This document shows, in pieces, positions 35,888 to 45,887 of a stretch of 64,000 nucleotides of DNA (its first letter is position 1; each line of letters opens with the position of its first letter). Source of the DNA: Rahnella bonaserana (GTDB lineage: Bacteria > Pseudomonadota > Gammaproteobacteria > Enterobacterales > Enterobacteriaceae); the NCBI RefSeq assembly GCF_019049675.1, contig NZ_JAFMOW010000065.1, forward strand, positions 1-64,000, read 5' to 3'. The position numbers and the translations under genes are program-made. The notes beneath the pieces are model-generated. The model was not told the DNA's origin. It saw only the letters and a program-made list of their open reading frames with translations, and ran no database searches.

Positions 35888-36013
35888 AATATCCAAAATA
35901 ATTCGGATTGCAATAAGGCGGCAAGCGAACGAATCCCGATGAGCTGACATTAGTCAGTGATTCGGGTGAGTGAACGTCGCCAACGCCATTGCGGTCCGAA
36001 GTATGCAGGATAT
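35888..36013. repeat. ERIC element (full length)
   Basis: About 126 bp: ATCCAAAATAATTCGGATTG, then GCGGCAAGCGAACGAATCCC, GATGAGCTGACATTAGTCAG, TGATTCGGGTGAGTGAACG and CGCCAACGCCATTGCGGTCC. This matches the ERIC consensus without insertion. It ends 2-3 bp before the pbpG stop codon and so forms the 3' untranslated end of pbpG. Confidence 0.88.
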
Positions 36014-36015
36014 TT

Positions 36016-36954
36016 TTAGTCGTCTGCTTCTTCGACGGATGGCTGTGTTTTCTGCTGCTCTTTCTGCTTGCGATAGTTCTTCGCAATTTGCGGAACAGGC
36101 ACGGTTTTACCCGTTTCCATCCAGGTGCGCAGACGGTTTGCGTCGGCAAAAGCCGTATATTTTCCGAAAGCATCCATCACGACCAGCGTAACCGGTTTAC
36201 CGTTGATGGTGGTGCGCATCGCCAGACAGTGCCCTGCATCATCGGTGTAACCGGTCTTGGTCAGCTGGATATTCCAGGACGGGTTCATGATCAGATGATT
36301 GGTATTACGGAAAGGCAAGGCATACGCCGGATGGCTGAAGACCGCGGTTTTTTCCGCTGTGGTACTCAGTTGGCCGATCAGCGGATAACGCTGGGAGGCC
36401 AGCAGCAGGCGCGTTAAATCACGTGCCGTTGAGACGTTATGCGGTGACAAACCGGTAGGTTCTACATAATGCGTGTGGGTCATTCCCAGCGATTTCGCTT
36501 TGGCATTCATGGCTTTAATGAACGCAGAGTAACCGCCAGGATAATGCGCCGCGAGACTGGCTGCCGCACGGTTTTCCGAAGACATCAGTGCCAGCTGAAT
36601 CATCTGACGACGTGTAATTTCGCTGTTGAGTTTCACGCGGGAGAAAACGCCGCGCATTTCAGGCGTATTGCTGATATCGATATTAATCACTTCGTCGAGG
36701 GGCAGATTCGCATCCAGCGTGACCATCGCGGTCATCAGTTTCGTCAGGGAGGCAATCGGCCTCACCTCATCAGGATTTCGCGAATAAATCACTTCGTGGC
36801 TTTTAAGATCCACCACCATGGCACTGCCGGAAGCAATTTGAACAATCGGGGCGACGGCCTGCGCTTGCTTTGCAGCGAAAGCGGCAGGTGCAGACAACAT
36901 GCCTGTATTTAAGGCTAATAAGCTCAGAACCAGAAGACGGATTTTCACATGCAT
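36016..36954 (-). CDS. pbpG: D-alanyl-D-alanine endopeptidase PBP7
   Basis: A 312-residue periplasmic penicillin-binding protein that cuts D-Ala-DAP cross-links. Signal peptide 1-27 ([14 protein letters not shown] ... AFA). Active-site motifs: S69-LT-K72, S126-E-N128 and K233-T-G235, all at the standard spacing. The C-terminal tail is Lys/Glu/Gln-rich. Length fits the family. Its 3' end abuts an ERIC element. Confidence 0.95.
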   Translation of the reverse strand: MHVKIRLLVLSLLALNTGMLSAPAAFAAKQAQAVAPIVQIASGSAMVVDLKSHEVIYSRNPDEVRPIASLTKLMTAMVTLDANLPLDEVINIDISNTPEMRGVFSRVKLNSEITRRQMIQLALMSSENRAAASLAAHYPGGYSAFIKAMNAKAKSLGMTHTHYVEPTGLSPHNVSTARDLTRLLLASQRYPLIGQLSTTAEKTAVFSHPAYALPFRNTNHLIMNPSWNIQLTKTGYTDDAGHCLAMRTTINGKPVTLVVMDAFGKYTAFADANRLRTWMETGKTVPVPQIAKNYRKQKEQQKTQPSVEEADD

Positions 36955-37151
36955 TGCTCTGTATTTAGAAAGTTGTCATTGAGTTATGTCGAAACAGCGG
37001 GCGGAATTATAAGTGACGCGAATAGTCTTGGCACCCGCATTTTTCAATTCTATTTGTCACAAAGTCTGTCACCAGCGCCCGCAAACCGTGGAACGGCGAG
37101 TAAGTGAACACTTGCGTAAGATTGCACTGAAATCCATCTACTGACTAAAAC

Positions 37152-37577
37152 TTACTGGTTGCCAATCAGATAACCAATTTCCTGCCCGTAAGATAATTCC
37201 AGCGTATTGCCGTCCGGATCATCAAGAAATGCCCAGTAGCCGACCGGCGCGCCGGAATCAGTCGGTTCCTGACGTAAAACGCCTGCGGCACGCGCCTCGG
37301 CCAGTTTGGCATCCATCGCTGCTTTTGACGCGCAGGCGACGCCGAGATGGCCGAAAGGGCCCAGTCTGGTGTCGGAATTTTCAGGGTCTTCGGCGAGAAC
37401 GATGGCGAAATGGCGGGTCATATCGCTCAGCCAGGCGACAGGACGGGCAGTGCTGCCCTTTTCTCCGCGCCGGTGAATGACTTTCATGTCGGCGAATTGC
37501 TGGTAAAAAGCGATGCTGGCATCCAGATTTTTAACAGCAAATGCGATGTGAGACAGACCGATATCCTGGTGTTCCAT
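37152..37577 (-). CDS. VOC family (glyoxalase-like) protein
   Basis: 141 residues, one vicinal-oxygen-chelate fold. It begins GLSHIAFAVKNLDASIAFYQ and ends with YWAFLDDPDGNTLELSYGQ, the two conserved strands that supply metal ligands (H near residue 10, E near residue 129). The substrate is unknown; members include glyoxalases, dioxygenases and antibiotic-resistance proteins. It is followed by dusC upstream on the same strand. Confidence 0.8.
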   Translation of the reverse strand: MEHQDIGLSHIAFAVKNLDASIAFYQQFADMKVIHRRGEKGSTARPVAWLSDMTRHFAIVLAEDPENSDTRLGPFGHLGVACASKAAMDAKLAEARAAGVLRQEPTDSGAPVGYWAFLDDPDGNTLELSYGQEIGYLIGNQ

Positions 37578-37631
37578 GATGTTTCTCCATTTTTAAACGT
37601 TATTGCGCGAAGAAAACGTCATGGAGTGAAA

Positions 37632-38561
37632 TCACCGGTTAATGCGTTCAGCAATCTCCTTGGACGTCTTCAGCACACGGACTTCAGTAAATAACTCTGT
37701 CGCTTCTTCGTACTCTTTACGCAAATAGCTCAGCCACTGTTTGATACGCGCGACGTGGTACAAACCGGTATCGCCCTGCTTTTCCAGACGGGTATATTTC
37801 TGCAACAGCGTCATCACGTCCGGCCACGGCATACGCGGTTCGTTATACTTCACCACGCGGCTGAGGTTCGGGATATTCAGCGCACCCCGCCCCAGCATGA
37901 CAGCATCACATCCGGTGGTTTGCAGACAAGCCTGACCGCTTTCGTAATCCCAGATTTCGCCGTTGGCAATCACCGGAATACTCAGCCGCTGGCGGATTTC
38001 ACCAATCGCGGCCCAGTTAATGCGCTCCGGCTTGTAACCGTCTTCTTTGGTTCGCCCGTGAACGGTCAGCTCCGTGGCACCAGCCTGTTGCACTGCATCA
38101 GCAATTTCAAAACTGCGTTCAAGGGAATCCCAGCCAAGACGCACTTTGACGGTCACCGGTAAATGCGCGGGAACGGCGGCGCGCATGGCTTTCGCCCCCT
38201 GATAAATCAGCTCAGGATCTTTAAGTAACGTCGCTCCACCGCCGCTGCCGTTGACCATTTTCGACGGACAGCCGCAGTTGAGATCCACACCGTAAGAGCC
38301 GAGCTCTGCGGCGAAAGCGGCATTTTCGGCCAGCCATTGCGGATATTGTCCGAGCAGTTGTACGCGCACCCGGGTACCGGAAGGCGTACGGCTGTCGTGA
38401 TGTAATTCGGGGCACAGGCGATGGAAAACTTTGGCGGGCAGCAGCTGATCGACCACACGCACAAACTCAGTGATGCACAAATCGTAGTCGTTCACTTCAG
38501 TGAGAAGTTCACGAACCAGAGGATCAAGCACACCTTCCATCGGAGCCAGTAATACGCGCAT
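37632..38561 (-). CDS. dusC: tRNA-dihydrouridine(16) synthase C
   Basis: A 309-residue FMN-dependent reductase forming dihydrouridine at tRNA position 16. The TIM-barrel start [17 protein letters not shown], the catalytic cysteine C98 in DLNCGCPSK, and [13 protein letters not shown] are as in E. coli DusC. The C-terminal helical tRNA-binding domain is complete. AAAGG lies upstream of the ATG. Confidence 0.95.
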   Translation of the reverse strand: MRVLLAPMEGVLDPLVRELLTEVNDYDLCITEFVRVVDQLLPAKVFHRLCPELHHDSRTPSGTRVRVQLLGQYPQWLAENAAFAAELGSYGVDLNCGCPSKMVNGSGGGATLLKDPELIYQGAKAMRAAVPAHLPVTVKVRLGWDSLERSFEIADAVQQAGATELTVHGRTKEDGYKPERINWAAIGEIRQRLSIPVIANGEIWDYESGQACLQTTGCDAVMLGRGALNIPNLSRVVKYNEPRMPWPDVMTLLQKYTRLEKQGDTGLYHVARIKQWLSYLRKEYEEATELFTEVRVLKTSKEIAERINR

Positions 38562-38619
38562 CGTTGTTCAACCTTTAAAAATGACGCGCAAGATTACCGC
38601 ATGGCCCGCCGCCGGGCAA

Positions 38620-40065
38620 TTACCCCTGCGACAAATCGCGGCTCAGGTGTTCCGGCGCATTGCCGCTGGCCTGCCGGGCTTTTACCGAACGCCAGGCAAT
38701 CCACACAGCCAGGAAGGCCGGTATAGCAAACAGCAGGAACATCCAGAATGCCGCGTTGGCCGCACCGGTATCGCCCTGACTCACGCCCGCGAAGTTAGCG
38801 ACGGTGCCCGCCAGTGCCGCGCCGAGTGCTGAAGCAAAAGACTGGACGACGGTTATCGAAGCACCGGCTTTTTCGCGATCCTCTTCCGGAGCCTGTTGCA
38901 GGACGCGGGTCAGCAGATGCGGCCAGCCAAGACCGATGCCAAAACCGGCCAGCGTCAGACCGAGGACGACACCACTGATATTCAGCCACGGCAAACCAAA
39001 CGCGACGGGTACGGTAAACAACAATAGAAGCAAACCGGCAGCCAGTATCACCGGCCCGCAAACAATGGCGTTATCAGCACGGCGACCTGTCCAGCCGGAG
39101 CTCGCAACCTCACTTAATGTCCAGCCGGCAGCCGCTGCGGCCGTGATATATCCGGCCGCCAGCGGTGCCTGACCGTGCAAATGTTGCAGCATATAAGGCA
39201 CAAACAGTTCGCAGCCGAGGCCGATAATCAGCAGGCTCATCACCAGATACAGGCCGTAAAGCGGAGAAGAACGGCGTAATGCATTACGCGGCAACAGTCT
39301 GACATCAGCGGTAAATTCGCGGTGACGCAGAATTAACACCATCACCACTGCAATGACGAATCCGATCAGATTAATCAGGCCTTCGGAGGACAAGCTTCCA
39401 GCAGAAACCACCAGCACCGCGCCGGTCAGTAATGCCAGTTGCATCAGTGGTAACGGCTCATCGGCCTGTTTCTCACGCTGGGCCTTCGGCAAGATCCGCC
39501 ACACCCACAGCCCGAACAAAGACGTCACCGGCAGCAGCAAACCAAAGGCCCAGCGCCAGGCGTGCAGTTCGGCAAAAATCCCGCCCACCGCAGGGCCGAT
39601 TAAGGTCGCAATCCCCCACATGGCAGAAATCAGCGCCATTGCGCGCGGCCACAGAGATTCTTTAAACAGGAGATTGATCATCGCGTAGGAAAGCGCAAAC
39701 AGGAATCCGCCGCCCAGCCCCTGCAGCGCCCTGCCCAGCAACAGCACGGGCATATTCGGCGCTGCGGTACAAATCGCGGCACCGGCAATGAAAATACCGG
39801 TCGCCATCAGATAACTGCCGCGTGGTCCGGCAGTTCGCATCAGACGCGCGGAAAGTGCCGAACCCAGAATGGAGCACACGACGTACAGCGTGGTGTTCCA
39901 CGCATACCACGCCAGCCCGCCGATATCCTGCACAACGGAGGGTAAAATGGTGATCACGATGTAACTGTTGGTGGCGTAAAGTGCGACACCGGCGCTGAGG
40001 GTAATGGCACTCCCGCGGTTTTCTGCGCTGAATAAATCCGCCCAACCGTTCTGACTTCCCGACAT
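38620..40065 (-). CDS. MFS multidrug-type exporter
   Basis: 481 residues, about 14 membrane spans as in the DHA2-like group. Landmarks: YATNSYIVITILPSVVQDIG in helix 1, LLGRALQGLGGGFLFALSYA (antiporter-type glycine-rich helix 4-5 region) and AMWGIATLIGPAVGGIFAEL (motif C-like). It probably exports a drug or metabolite using protons. The start at 40065 (MSGSQNG) is chosen; the frame to 40101 adds a basic stretch. It is divergent from a cysteine-rich winged-helix regulator, its likely controller. Confidence 0.85.
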   Translation of the reverse strand: MSGSQNGWADLFSAENRGSAITLSAGVALYATNSYIVITILPSVVQDIGGLAWYAWNTTLYVVCSILGSALSARLMRTAGPRGSYLMATGIFIAGAAICTAAPNMPVLLLGRALQGLGGGFLFALSYAMINLLFKESLWPRAMALISAMWGIATLIGPAVGGIFAELHAWRWAFGLLLPVTSLFGLWVWRILPKAQREKQADEPLPLMQLALLTGAVLVVSAGSLSSEGLINLIGFVIAVVMVLILRHREFTADVRLLPRNALRRSSPLYGLYLVMSLLIIGLGCELFVPYMLQHLHGQAPLAAGYITAAAAAGWTLSEVASSGWTGRRADNAIVCGPVILAAGLLLLLFTVPVAFGLPWLNISGVVLGLTLAGFGIGLGWPHLLTRVLQQAPEEDREKAGASITVVQSFASALGAALAGTVANFAGVSQGDTGAANAAFWMFLLFAIPAFLAVWIAWRSVKARQASGNAPEHLSRDLSQG

Positions 40066-40185
40066 TTCTCTGTGTCCCTTTGGTTTATGCTTTCCACGCA
40101 TTGAAGCGTGTTGTGGTTATGGTATGATTAAAACAAGAAATAACTTGGAATATGTTTTACGTAATCTAGAACCCGCCGAGGTAAT
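40066..40185. promoter_or_regulatory. Divergent promoter region with inverted repeat
   Basis: 120 bp between the MFS gene and the regulator. CACGC (40095-40099) and GCGTG (40106-40110) form an inverted repeat with a 6-nt spacer, a candidate operator. The part nearest the regulator is AT-rich. Confidence 0.45.
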
Positions 40186-40833
40186 ATGTCAAGCAATGAC
40201 TTGGAAAATAAAAATGACGTCAGACAAAGTGTGGCAGAACGTCTGCTGACGCTTCTGAAAACGCGCGGGGAATTACAGGCCAGTGATGCCGGTCACCTTT
40301 TGGGCACCACCGGTGAAGCCGCACGGCAGCAGTTCGTGAAGCTGGCGAAAGAAGGTCTGGTGGAAGCCAAAGCTGTTTCGCAGGGCGTCGGCCGCCCCTC
40401 ACAGTTCTGGCAACTGACTGCCGCAGGCCATGCGCGATTCCCCGATGCGCACGCCGATCTCACCGTACAACTTTTGCAACTGATCCGCACCTCTCTGGGC
40501 GATTCAGCGCTGGAACAATTGATCACCTCACGGGAAAAAATCACGCAGGAAAACTACCGTCAGGCGATGCGCGGTGCGGTGTCGATGGAAGAAAAATTGC
40601 AACGACTGACAGATATCCGTACCCGCGAAGGTTATATGGCGGACTGGACCTTACAGGAAGATGGCAGCTATCTGTTTATCGAAAATCACTGCCCGATTTG
40701 TGCCGCAGCCGCTACCTGTCAGGGATTTTGCCGTGCAGAGCGAGATGTGTTCAGCGATGTGCTGGATGCTGATGTGCAACGCACCGAGCATATTTTGCAG
40801 GGCGCACGGCGCTGTGCGTATGTGATCAGATAA
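40186..40833 (+). CDS. SufR-like winged-helix regulator with cysteine cluster
   Basis: 215 residues. The N-terminal winged helix (about residues 15-75: ELQASDAGHLLGTTGEAARQ and GVGRPSQFWQLTAAG) is of the ArsR/DeoR-like type found in SufR-related regulators. The C-terminal half carries Cys169, Cys172, Cys178, Cys182 (ENHCPICAAAATCQGFC) and Cys210, enough to bind an iron-sulfur cluster. SufR-type proteins sense Fe-S or redox state. Divergence from an MFS exporter suggests that it controls that gene (inference). Confidence 0.75.
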   Translation: MSSNDLENKNDVRQSVAERLLTLLKTRGELQASDAGHLLGTTGEAARQQFVKLAKEGLVEAKAVSQGVGRPSQFWQLTAAGHARFPDAHADLTVQLLQLIRTSLGDSALEQLITSREKITQENYRQAMRGAVSMEEKLQRLTDIRTREGYMADWTLQEDGSYLFIENHCPICAAAATCQGFCRAERDVFSDVLDADVQRTEHILQGARRCAYVIR

Positions 40834-40857
40834 AGTAGACCCGTGAGATCGCAGACG

Positions 40858-40888
40858 AAAAAAAACCGCCGGTGAAGGCGGTTTGTTT
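40858..40888. terminator. Terminator rhlE / SufR-like gene
   Basis: AACCGCC (40864-40870) and GGCGGTT pair; on the minus strand eight T's follow, so it best serves rhlE. Confidence 0.8.
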
Positions 40889-40906
40889 GCAAAGCAGTGA
40901 TAACAA

Positions 40907-42316
40907 TTACTTGTTGCCGCTGCCTGCATTGCCGGTGCGACGCTGGCCTGCATGGGCAGGACGCGAACGTGCCGGACGGTTCTCAGCTGAACCACGGTTT
41001 TCTGAACCACGATTTTCTGAGGTGCCGCTGCGCTGAGCATTCCCGCCCTGACGCGGAGCGCCGGAACGTGGAGCACCAGAACGTGGTGCGCCCGGACGCT
41101 GGCCCTGACGTGGCGCGCCACGACCGCCGCCGCCGCTGCCCTGACGACCATTGATGATCGGCTCAGCTTTGATGCTCGGGTCTGGCTCGTAACCTTCCAG
41201 CGCAATGCGTGGAATTTCACGTTTCAGCAAACGTTCGATATCACGCAGCAGTTTGTGTTCGTCAACGCACACCAGAGAAATCGCTTCACCGGTGGCTTCC
41301 GCACGACCGGTACGGCCGATACGGTGAACATAATCTTCCGGCACGTTTGGCAGCTCGTAGTTCACAACGTGCGGCAACTGGTCGATATCCAGACCACGCG
41401 CAGCGATGTCTGTTGCCACCAGAACGCGGATGGAACCGGCTTTGAAATCAGCCAGTGCGCGGGTACGTGCACCCTGACTTTTGTTGCCGTGGATCGCTGC
41501 GGCAGTGATGCCGTCTTTATTCAGCTGTTCAGCCAGATGGTTTGCGCCGTGTTTGGTACGGTTGAACACCAGCACCTGTTTCCAGTCGCCTTCGCCGATC
41601 ATCTGAGACAGCAATTCTCTTTTACGTTTCTTATCAACAAAGTGAACGCTTTGTTCAATTTGCGCAGAAGCGGTGTTGCGACGGGCTACTTCGACAGAAG
41701 CAGGGTTGGTCAGCAACTTGCTCGCCAGACCTTTAATCTCATCAGAGAAAGTCGCGGAGAACAGCAGGTTCTGACGCCTGGCAGGCAGTTTCGCCAGCAC
41801 GCGACGGATATCATGAATGAAGCCCATGTCCAGCATGCGGTCGGCTTCGTCCAGCACCAGAATTTCAACCTGAGATAAATCAACAGCACGTTGATGTTCC
41901 AGATCCAGCAAACGACCAGGCGTTGCGATCAAAACATCCACACCACCGCGCAGTTTCATCATCTGCGGGTTGATGCTCACACCACCAAATACCACCAGCG
42001 AACGCAGGGTCAGGTATTTGCTGTAAGCCTGTACGTTTTCACCAATCTGCGCCGCCAGCTCACGGGTTGGGGTCAGGATCAGCGCACGAACCGGGCGACG
42101 TCCTTTGAATTGCGCGTTGGTATGGCTGAGCATATTGAGCAGCGGCAGCGTAAAACCAGCGGTTTTACCGGTACCGGTCTGCGCACTCGCCATCAGGTCA
42201 CGACCTTCCAGCACGACAGGGATAGCCTGACGCTGAATAGGCGTAGGTTCACGATAGCCCTGTTCTTCAACAGCACGCAAAATTTCGGCACTTAAGCCGA
42301 GGGAATCAAATGACAT
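40907..42316 (-). CDS. rhlE: ATP-dependent RNA helicase RhlE
   Basis: 469 residues. DEAD-box motifs in order: Q-motif [14 protein letters not shown]...REPTPIQ, Walker [22 protein letters not shown] in [14 protein letters not shown] in LFSATFSDE, and [15 protein letters not shown]. The C-terminal tail of about 90 residues is Gly/Arg/Ser-rich with tandem [11 protein letters not shown] and SENRG units, likely RNA-binding and disordered. RhlE acts in ribosome assembly and mRNA decay. The start at 42316 follows E. coli RhlE; the frame to 42421 is upstream noise. Confidence 0.95.
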   Translation of the reverse strand: MSFDSLGLSAEILRAVEEQGYREPTPIQRQAIPVVLEGRDLMASAQTGTGKTAGFTLPLLNMLSHTNAQFKGRRPVRALILTPTRELAAQIGENVQAYSKYLTLRSLVVFGGVSINPQMMKLRGGVDVLIATPGRLLDLEHQRAVDLSQVEILVLDEADRMLDMGFIHDIRRVLAKLPARRQNLLFSATFSDEIKGLASKLLTNPASVEVARRNTASAQIEQSVHFVDKKRKRELLSQMIGEGDWKQVLVFNRTKHGANHLAEQLNKDGITAAAIHGNKSQGARTRALADFKAGSIRVLVATDIAARGLDIDQLPHVVNYELPNVPEDYVHRIGRTGRAEATGEAISLVCVDEHKLLRDIERLLKREIPRIALEGYEPDPSIKAEPIINGRQGSGGGGRGAPRQGQRPGAPRSGAPRSGAPRQGGNAQRSGTSENRGSENRGSAENRPARSRPAHAGQRRTGNAGSGNK

Positions 42317-42693
42317 ATAAGGAAAAGCTCCAGTCCACTCTAACCCGAACGGGGTTCGGTGCAGTTTCAAGAGTGGATGATCAGACGAGGCAAATGAGGC
42401 ATTACCACGAGGATTCGGCACAAACTGCAGTGCGCCAGTTGTGTGGATTCTACCACAGAACGCCGCCGTGCGTGAACTTATCTCCTGTGAGCCTGTAACG
42501 GACGGTTACAGAGGCTGACTCCTGCAACGCTTTCCGGCGGCATAATCTGTCGTGATAATCCCAAATATTGACACAGGATAATCAATTATAAATCTGATGA
42601 ATGGGTTCCCACTTTTTGCGTCCCACTTCACAGATTTGATTGCTATGCTTCGTTTCTCTCATTCCTCTGTCCATAAGGCTCGCTTGCTGCAAC

Positions 42694-43899
42694 ATGGAAA
42701 CCTGGAAAGTAAATTTAATCTCCGTCTGGCTGGGCTGTTTTTTTACCGGCATGGCAATGAGTCAGATCCTGCCTTTTTTACCGCTTTATATCGAACAGCT
42801 GGGCGTGACATCTCATGAATCGCTGAGTCTGTGGTCAGGGCTGGTGTTCAGCGGAACATTTCTGGTTTCCGCCGTTGTCGCGCCGCTGTGGGGCAGCCTC
42901 GCTGACCGCAAAGGCCGAAAACTGATGCTGCTGCGCGCCGCGCTGGGTATGGCGATTGTCATGATGTTGCAGGGGTTCGCCACCAACGTCTGGCAGCTTT
43001 TCATCCTGCGTACACTGATGGGGCTGACGTCCGGATATATTCCCAATGCGATGGCGCTGGTGGCCTCTCAGGTGCCACGGGATAAAAGCGGCTGGGCGCT
43101 GGGCACGCTGTCTACCGGCCAGGTATCAGGGGTGATTATCGGCCCGCTGCTCGGCGGTTTTATGGCCGACCATCTCGGCCTGCGCACGGTGTTTTTCGTC
43201 ACCAGCGGCATGTTATTTATCAGTTTCCTGATCACGTTATTCCTGATCAAAGAGCGCGTGGTGCCGGTCACCAAAGCTAACCGCCTCAGCGGTAAAGCGG
43301 TATTTACCACGCTGCCTTATCCCTGGCTGATTGTCAGTCTGTTCGTCACCACCATGATGATTCAACTGGCGAACGGTTCCATCAGCCCGATCCTGACGTT
43401 GTTTATCCGTGAGATTTCGTCTGATACCAGCAACATCGCATTTATCAGCGGGGTGATCGCCGCCGTACCGGGCGTTTCCGCGCTGATGGCCGCCCCGAAA
43501 CTTGGCAAGCTCGGCGACCGTATTGGCGCGCACCGTATTCTTATTGCCGCGCTGGTTTTTTGCTTCATCCTGTTCTGTCTGATGGCGCTGATTAATACCC
43601 CAACTCAACTGGGTATTTTACGTTTCATGCTCGGTTTCGGCGATGGCGCGCTGATGCCTGCGGTACAGGCGTTGCTGGTGAAATACAGCAGCGATCAGGT
43701 CACCGGCCGGATATTTGGATACAACCAGTCGTTTATGTATCTGGGGAACGTGGTCGGCCCGCTGATTGGCTCCAGTGCTTCTGCCCTGCTCGGCTTCAGG
43801 TGGGTGTTTATCGTGACGGCGATTCTGGTGTTGTTCAACACCGTGCAGGTGTGGTGGAGTTTCCGGCAGGTGCCGACGGGGCGGGTCAGAATACCGTAA
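42694..43899 (+). CDS. mdtG: MFS multidrug exporter MdtG-like
   Basis: 401 residues, twelve membrane spans. [40 protein letters not shown] (motif A) and [17 protein letters not shown] (motif C region) follow E. coli MdtG closely, with [20 protein letters not shown] near the end. MdtG confers fosfomycin and deoxycholate resistance in E. coli. The E. coli protein is about 10 residues longer at the N-terminus. The ATG at 42694 lacks a good ribosome-binding site; an in-frame TTG at 42640 would give 419 residues. Confidence 0.85.
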   Translation: METWKVNLISVWLGCFFTGMAMSQILPFLPLYIEQLGVTSHESLSLWSGLVFSGTFLVSAVVAPLWGSLADRKGRKLMLLRAALGMAIVMMLQGFATNVWQLFILRTLMGLTSGYIPNAMALVASQVPRDKSGWALGTLSTGQVSGVIIGPLLGGFMADHLGLRTVFFVTSGMLFISFLITLFLIKERVVPVTKANRLSGKAVFTTLPYPWLIVSLFVTTMMIQLANGSISPILTLFIREISSDTSNIAFISGVIAAVPGVSALMAAPKLGKLGDRIGAHRILIAALVFCFILFCLMALINTPTQLGILRFMLGFGDGALMPAVQALLVKYSSDQVTGRIFGYNQSFMYLGNVVGPLIGSSASALLGFRWVFIVTAILVLFNTVQVWWSFRQVPTGRVRIP

Positions 43900-43963
43900 G
43901 CTGGGGTATCCGGGGCGGGTCTGGGCCATTTGGAAATAGCGGAAACTTTTTGACTTAAAAATT

Positions 43964-44514
43964 GATTGAGAAAGTTTCGGTTTCTTAATGACGTCGTTCA
44001 TTTAACTTGCTGCGCCGAAACCGACCAAAAGGGGAAAGTGCTTTTCCCCTTTTGGATTTCCCCTCGCTTTTTCAACAAGCGCTACGCTCGCTGGCTATGT
44101 TTCAGCAACCGCTGCGACAGGCTGGAAATCTTGCCGCTGAGCGGTTCCCTCTCTCGGTCCTGAAGCCCTGGGTCTTCAGGCCGCTCCGTTCGGGAAGATT
44201 TCTGAATCGCCCGCACAATCTTAAAATCAACGGCAGACTGTTTTTATCTTTTAGATAAGTTTATTGGCGTGATCAAAAATGACACCGAATGAACGGTTCG
44301 AGACCTTTGGCTCGACACCTGAAATTCGGGAATCGCGCAGCGATGACATTTTGCGCCACTCACTAATGCGCCGGAACATGTCCATCATGCCAGCGCTAGC
44401 GCGCAGTTCAAGATGTGGAGATTCCAAAGAGGGCTCGTCATAGCCCTCTTTGGTCGGTTTCGGCACAGTGAGTTATGCGATCACCGCACGTGAGAAACCG
44501 AAACATTCTCAATC
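43964..44514. repeat. Structured repeat element, copy B (inverse orientation to copy A)
   Basis: The outer ends 43964-43985 and 44493-44514 are inverted repeats (GTTTCGGTTTCT type, one mismatch in the core). The inner pair GCCGAAACCGACCAAA (44014-44029) and TTTGGTCGGTTTCGGC (44449-44464) is perfect. 44079-44226 and 44245-44455 are homologous to the reverse complement of copy A. Hairpins: 44025-44055 (CCAAAAGGGG/CCCCTTTTGG), 44159-44180 (CCTGAAG/CTTCAGG), 44424-44453 (CCAAAGAGGGC/GCCCTCTTTGG). The hairpins take the same places as in copy A with different stem sequences. No protein is plausibly encoded. It lies between mdtG and ybhL. Confidence 0.88.
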
Positions 44515-44551
44515 CTTTTTTAAAAGCCGCCCTTTGCCGCGGCTCCGGCAT

Positions 44552-44578
44552 AAAAAAAGGGACACTTCTCAGTGCCCC
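44552..44578 (-). terminator. Terminator of ybhL
   Basis: On the minus strand GGGCACT, loop GAGA, AGTGTCCC, then TTTTTTT (44575 to 44552). Confidence 0.85.
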
Positions 44579-44604
44579 TCTCAAACGTTTGCAATCAAAA
44601 ACCG

Positions 44605-45315
44605 TTACCGGCGGTTGCCGAAAATCCGCAACAGCATCAGGAACAGGTTGATGAAATCGAGATACAACGTCAGTGCGCCAACAATGGAGTATTTACGGAA
44701 GTTATCGCGATCATCAGCAGACAACTGCGCCCCCATGTTTTTCAGCTTCTGTGTGTCATAGGCGGTAAGACCGACGAAGATCAGCACACCGGCGTACGAA
44801 ATGATGTTCGCGAGGCCGGAGCTTTTCAGCCACATGTTTACCAGCGACGCCAGCACCAGGCCAATCAGCGCCATAAATAACATGCTGCCGATGCCGGTCA
44901 GGTCACGCTTGGTCACATAACCGTAGACACTCATCGCACCAAACATACCGGCGGCGACAATGAAGGTACCGAAAATCGAGTCACCGGTGTAGACCAGGAA
45001 AATACTGGAAAGCGTCAGCCCGGTCAGCGCGGAATACAGCATGAACAGGCCGGTGGCGACGGTGCCACTCAGGCGATTTACCATGCCGGAAATCACGAAC
45101 ACCAGCGCCAGCTGAGCGATGATCAGACCGAAGAACGTAATCTGGCTGGAGAAAACAAAACTCATGATTTTCTCAGAGCCGGAAGCATACCAGGCTACAA
45201 ATGCGGTCAGCAGCAAACCACAGAACATCCAGCCATACACTTGCGCCATGTACGCCTGAATGCCGGTATTCGCGCGTTCAACAATTGAACCGTTACTGCG
45301 TGGATATCGATCCAT
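44605..45315 (-). CDS. ybhL: BAX-inhibitor-1 family membrane protein YbhL
   Basis: A 236-residue inner-membrane protein with seven predicted spans. AYMAQVYGWMFCGLLLTAFVA, GLTAYDTQKLKNMGAQ and YSIVGALTLYLDFINLFLML are the TMBIM/UPF0005 hallmarks, including the Asp pair that forms the pH-sensing latch in the family's BsYetJ structure. It probably acts as a calcium leak or ion channel (family knowledge). It is next to moaE, as in E. coli. Confidence 0.93.
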   Translation of the reverse strand: MDRYPRSNGSIVERANTGIQAYMAQVYGWMFCGLLLTAFVAWYASGSEKIMSFVFSSQITFFGLIIAQLALVFVISGMVNRLSGTVATGLFMLYSALTGLTLSSIFLVYTGDSIFGTFIVAAGMFGAMSVYGYVTKRDLTGIGSMLFMALIGLVLASLVNMWLKSSGLANIISYAGVLIFVGLTAYDTQKLKNMGAQLSADDRDNFRKYSIVGALTLYLDFINLFLMLLRIFGNRR

Positions 45316-45433
45316 GATGATTACCCTTTTGCATGGAGGACGAAAAATGAGGCCAAAACAGCCTCCCGATTTTTAAAGCGTATCACAGATAGAGAGAAAA
45401 GCATGGAAGGTCTGCGTGCGGTTGAGATGCGAT

Positions 45434-45886
45434 TTACCAGCGGGCCGCGGCCTGTTTATCGCTGTCACGGGCATCAACCCAGCGGTCGCCCTCTTCCGTG
45501 GCCTCACGCTTCCAGAACGGCGCGCGGGTTTTCAGATGATCCATAATGAATTCATTGGCTTCGAAAGCCATGCCGCGATGCGCACTGGTCACGCCGACGA
45601 ACACTATTTCATCGCCCGGATACATCGGCCCGACGCGGTGATAAACCGACACCCGTTGCAGCGGCCAGCGGGTACGGGCTTCGGCAACAATCTCTGCCAG
45701 CGCTTTTTCAGTCATGCCCGGATAATGTTCCAGCGTTAACGCGCTGACATGGTTACCCAGATTGTGATTACGCACTTTGCCGGTAAACGTCACCACCGCA
45801 CCGTCGGCGTCTGATTGCGCCAGCCAGTTATATTCATCACCCACGCTGAACGGCGCAGCATCAACAACAATTTTTGTCTCGCTCAT
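45434..45886 (-). CDS. moaE: Molybdopterin synthase catalytic subunit
   Basis: 150 residues. With MoaD it inserts two sulfurs into precursor Z to make molybdopterin. The stretch NHNLGNHVSALTLEHYPGM, then HRVGPMYPGDEIVFVGV and FIMDHLKTRAPFWKRE with the catalytic lysine, are those of MoaE. It begins one base after the moaD stop and ends the moaABCDE operon. Confidence 0.95.
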   Translation of the reverse strand: MSETKIVVDAAPFSVGDEYNWLAQSDADGAVVTFTGKVRNHNLGNHVSALTLEHYPGMTEKALAEIVAEARTRWPLQRVSVYHRVGPMYPGDEIVFVGVTSAHRGMAFEANEFIMDHLKTRAPFWKREATEEGDRWVDARDSDKQAAARW

Positions 45887-45887
45887 A

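Noticed and set aside
41209-41878. Frames of up to 207 residues opposite rhlE
   Set aside because: Antisense to conserved DEAD-box motifs, no protein family features.
44290-44325. tRNA-like GGTTCGAGACC followed by a small stem
   Set aside because: Resembles a T-loop, but no acceptor, D or anticodon stem can be drawn around it; it is part of the conserved body of the repeat.
44251-44466. ORF of 71 residues inside structured repeat B
   Set aside because: Same reason as for copy A; it crosses the CCAAAGAGGGC/GCCCTCTTTGG hairpin.
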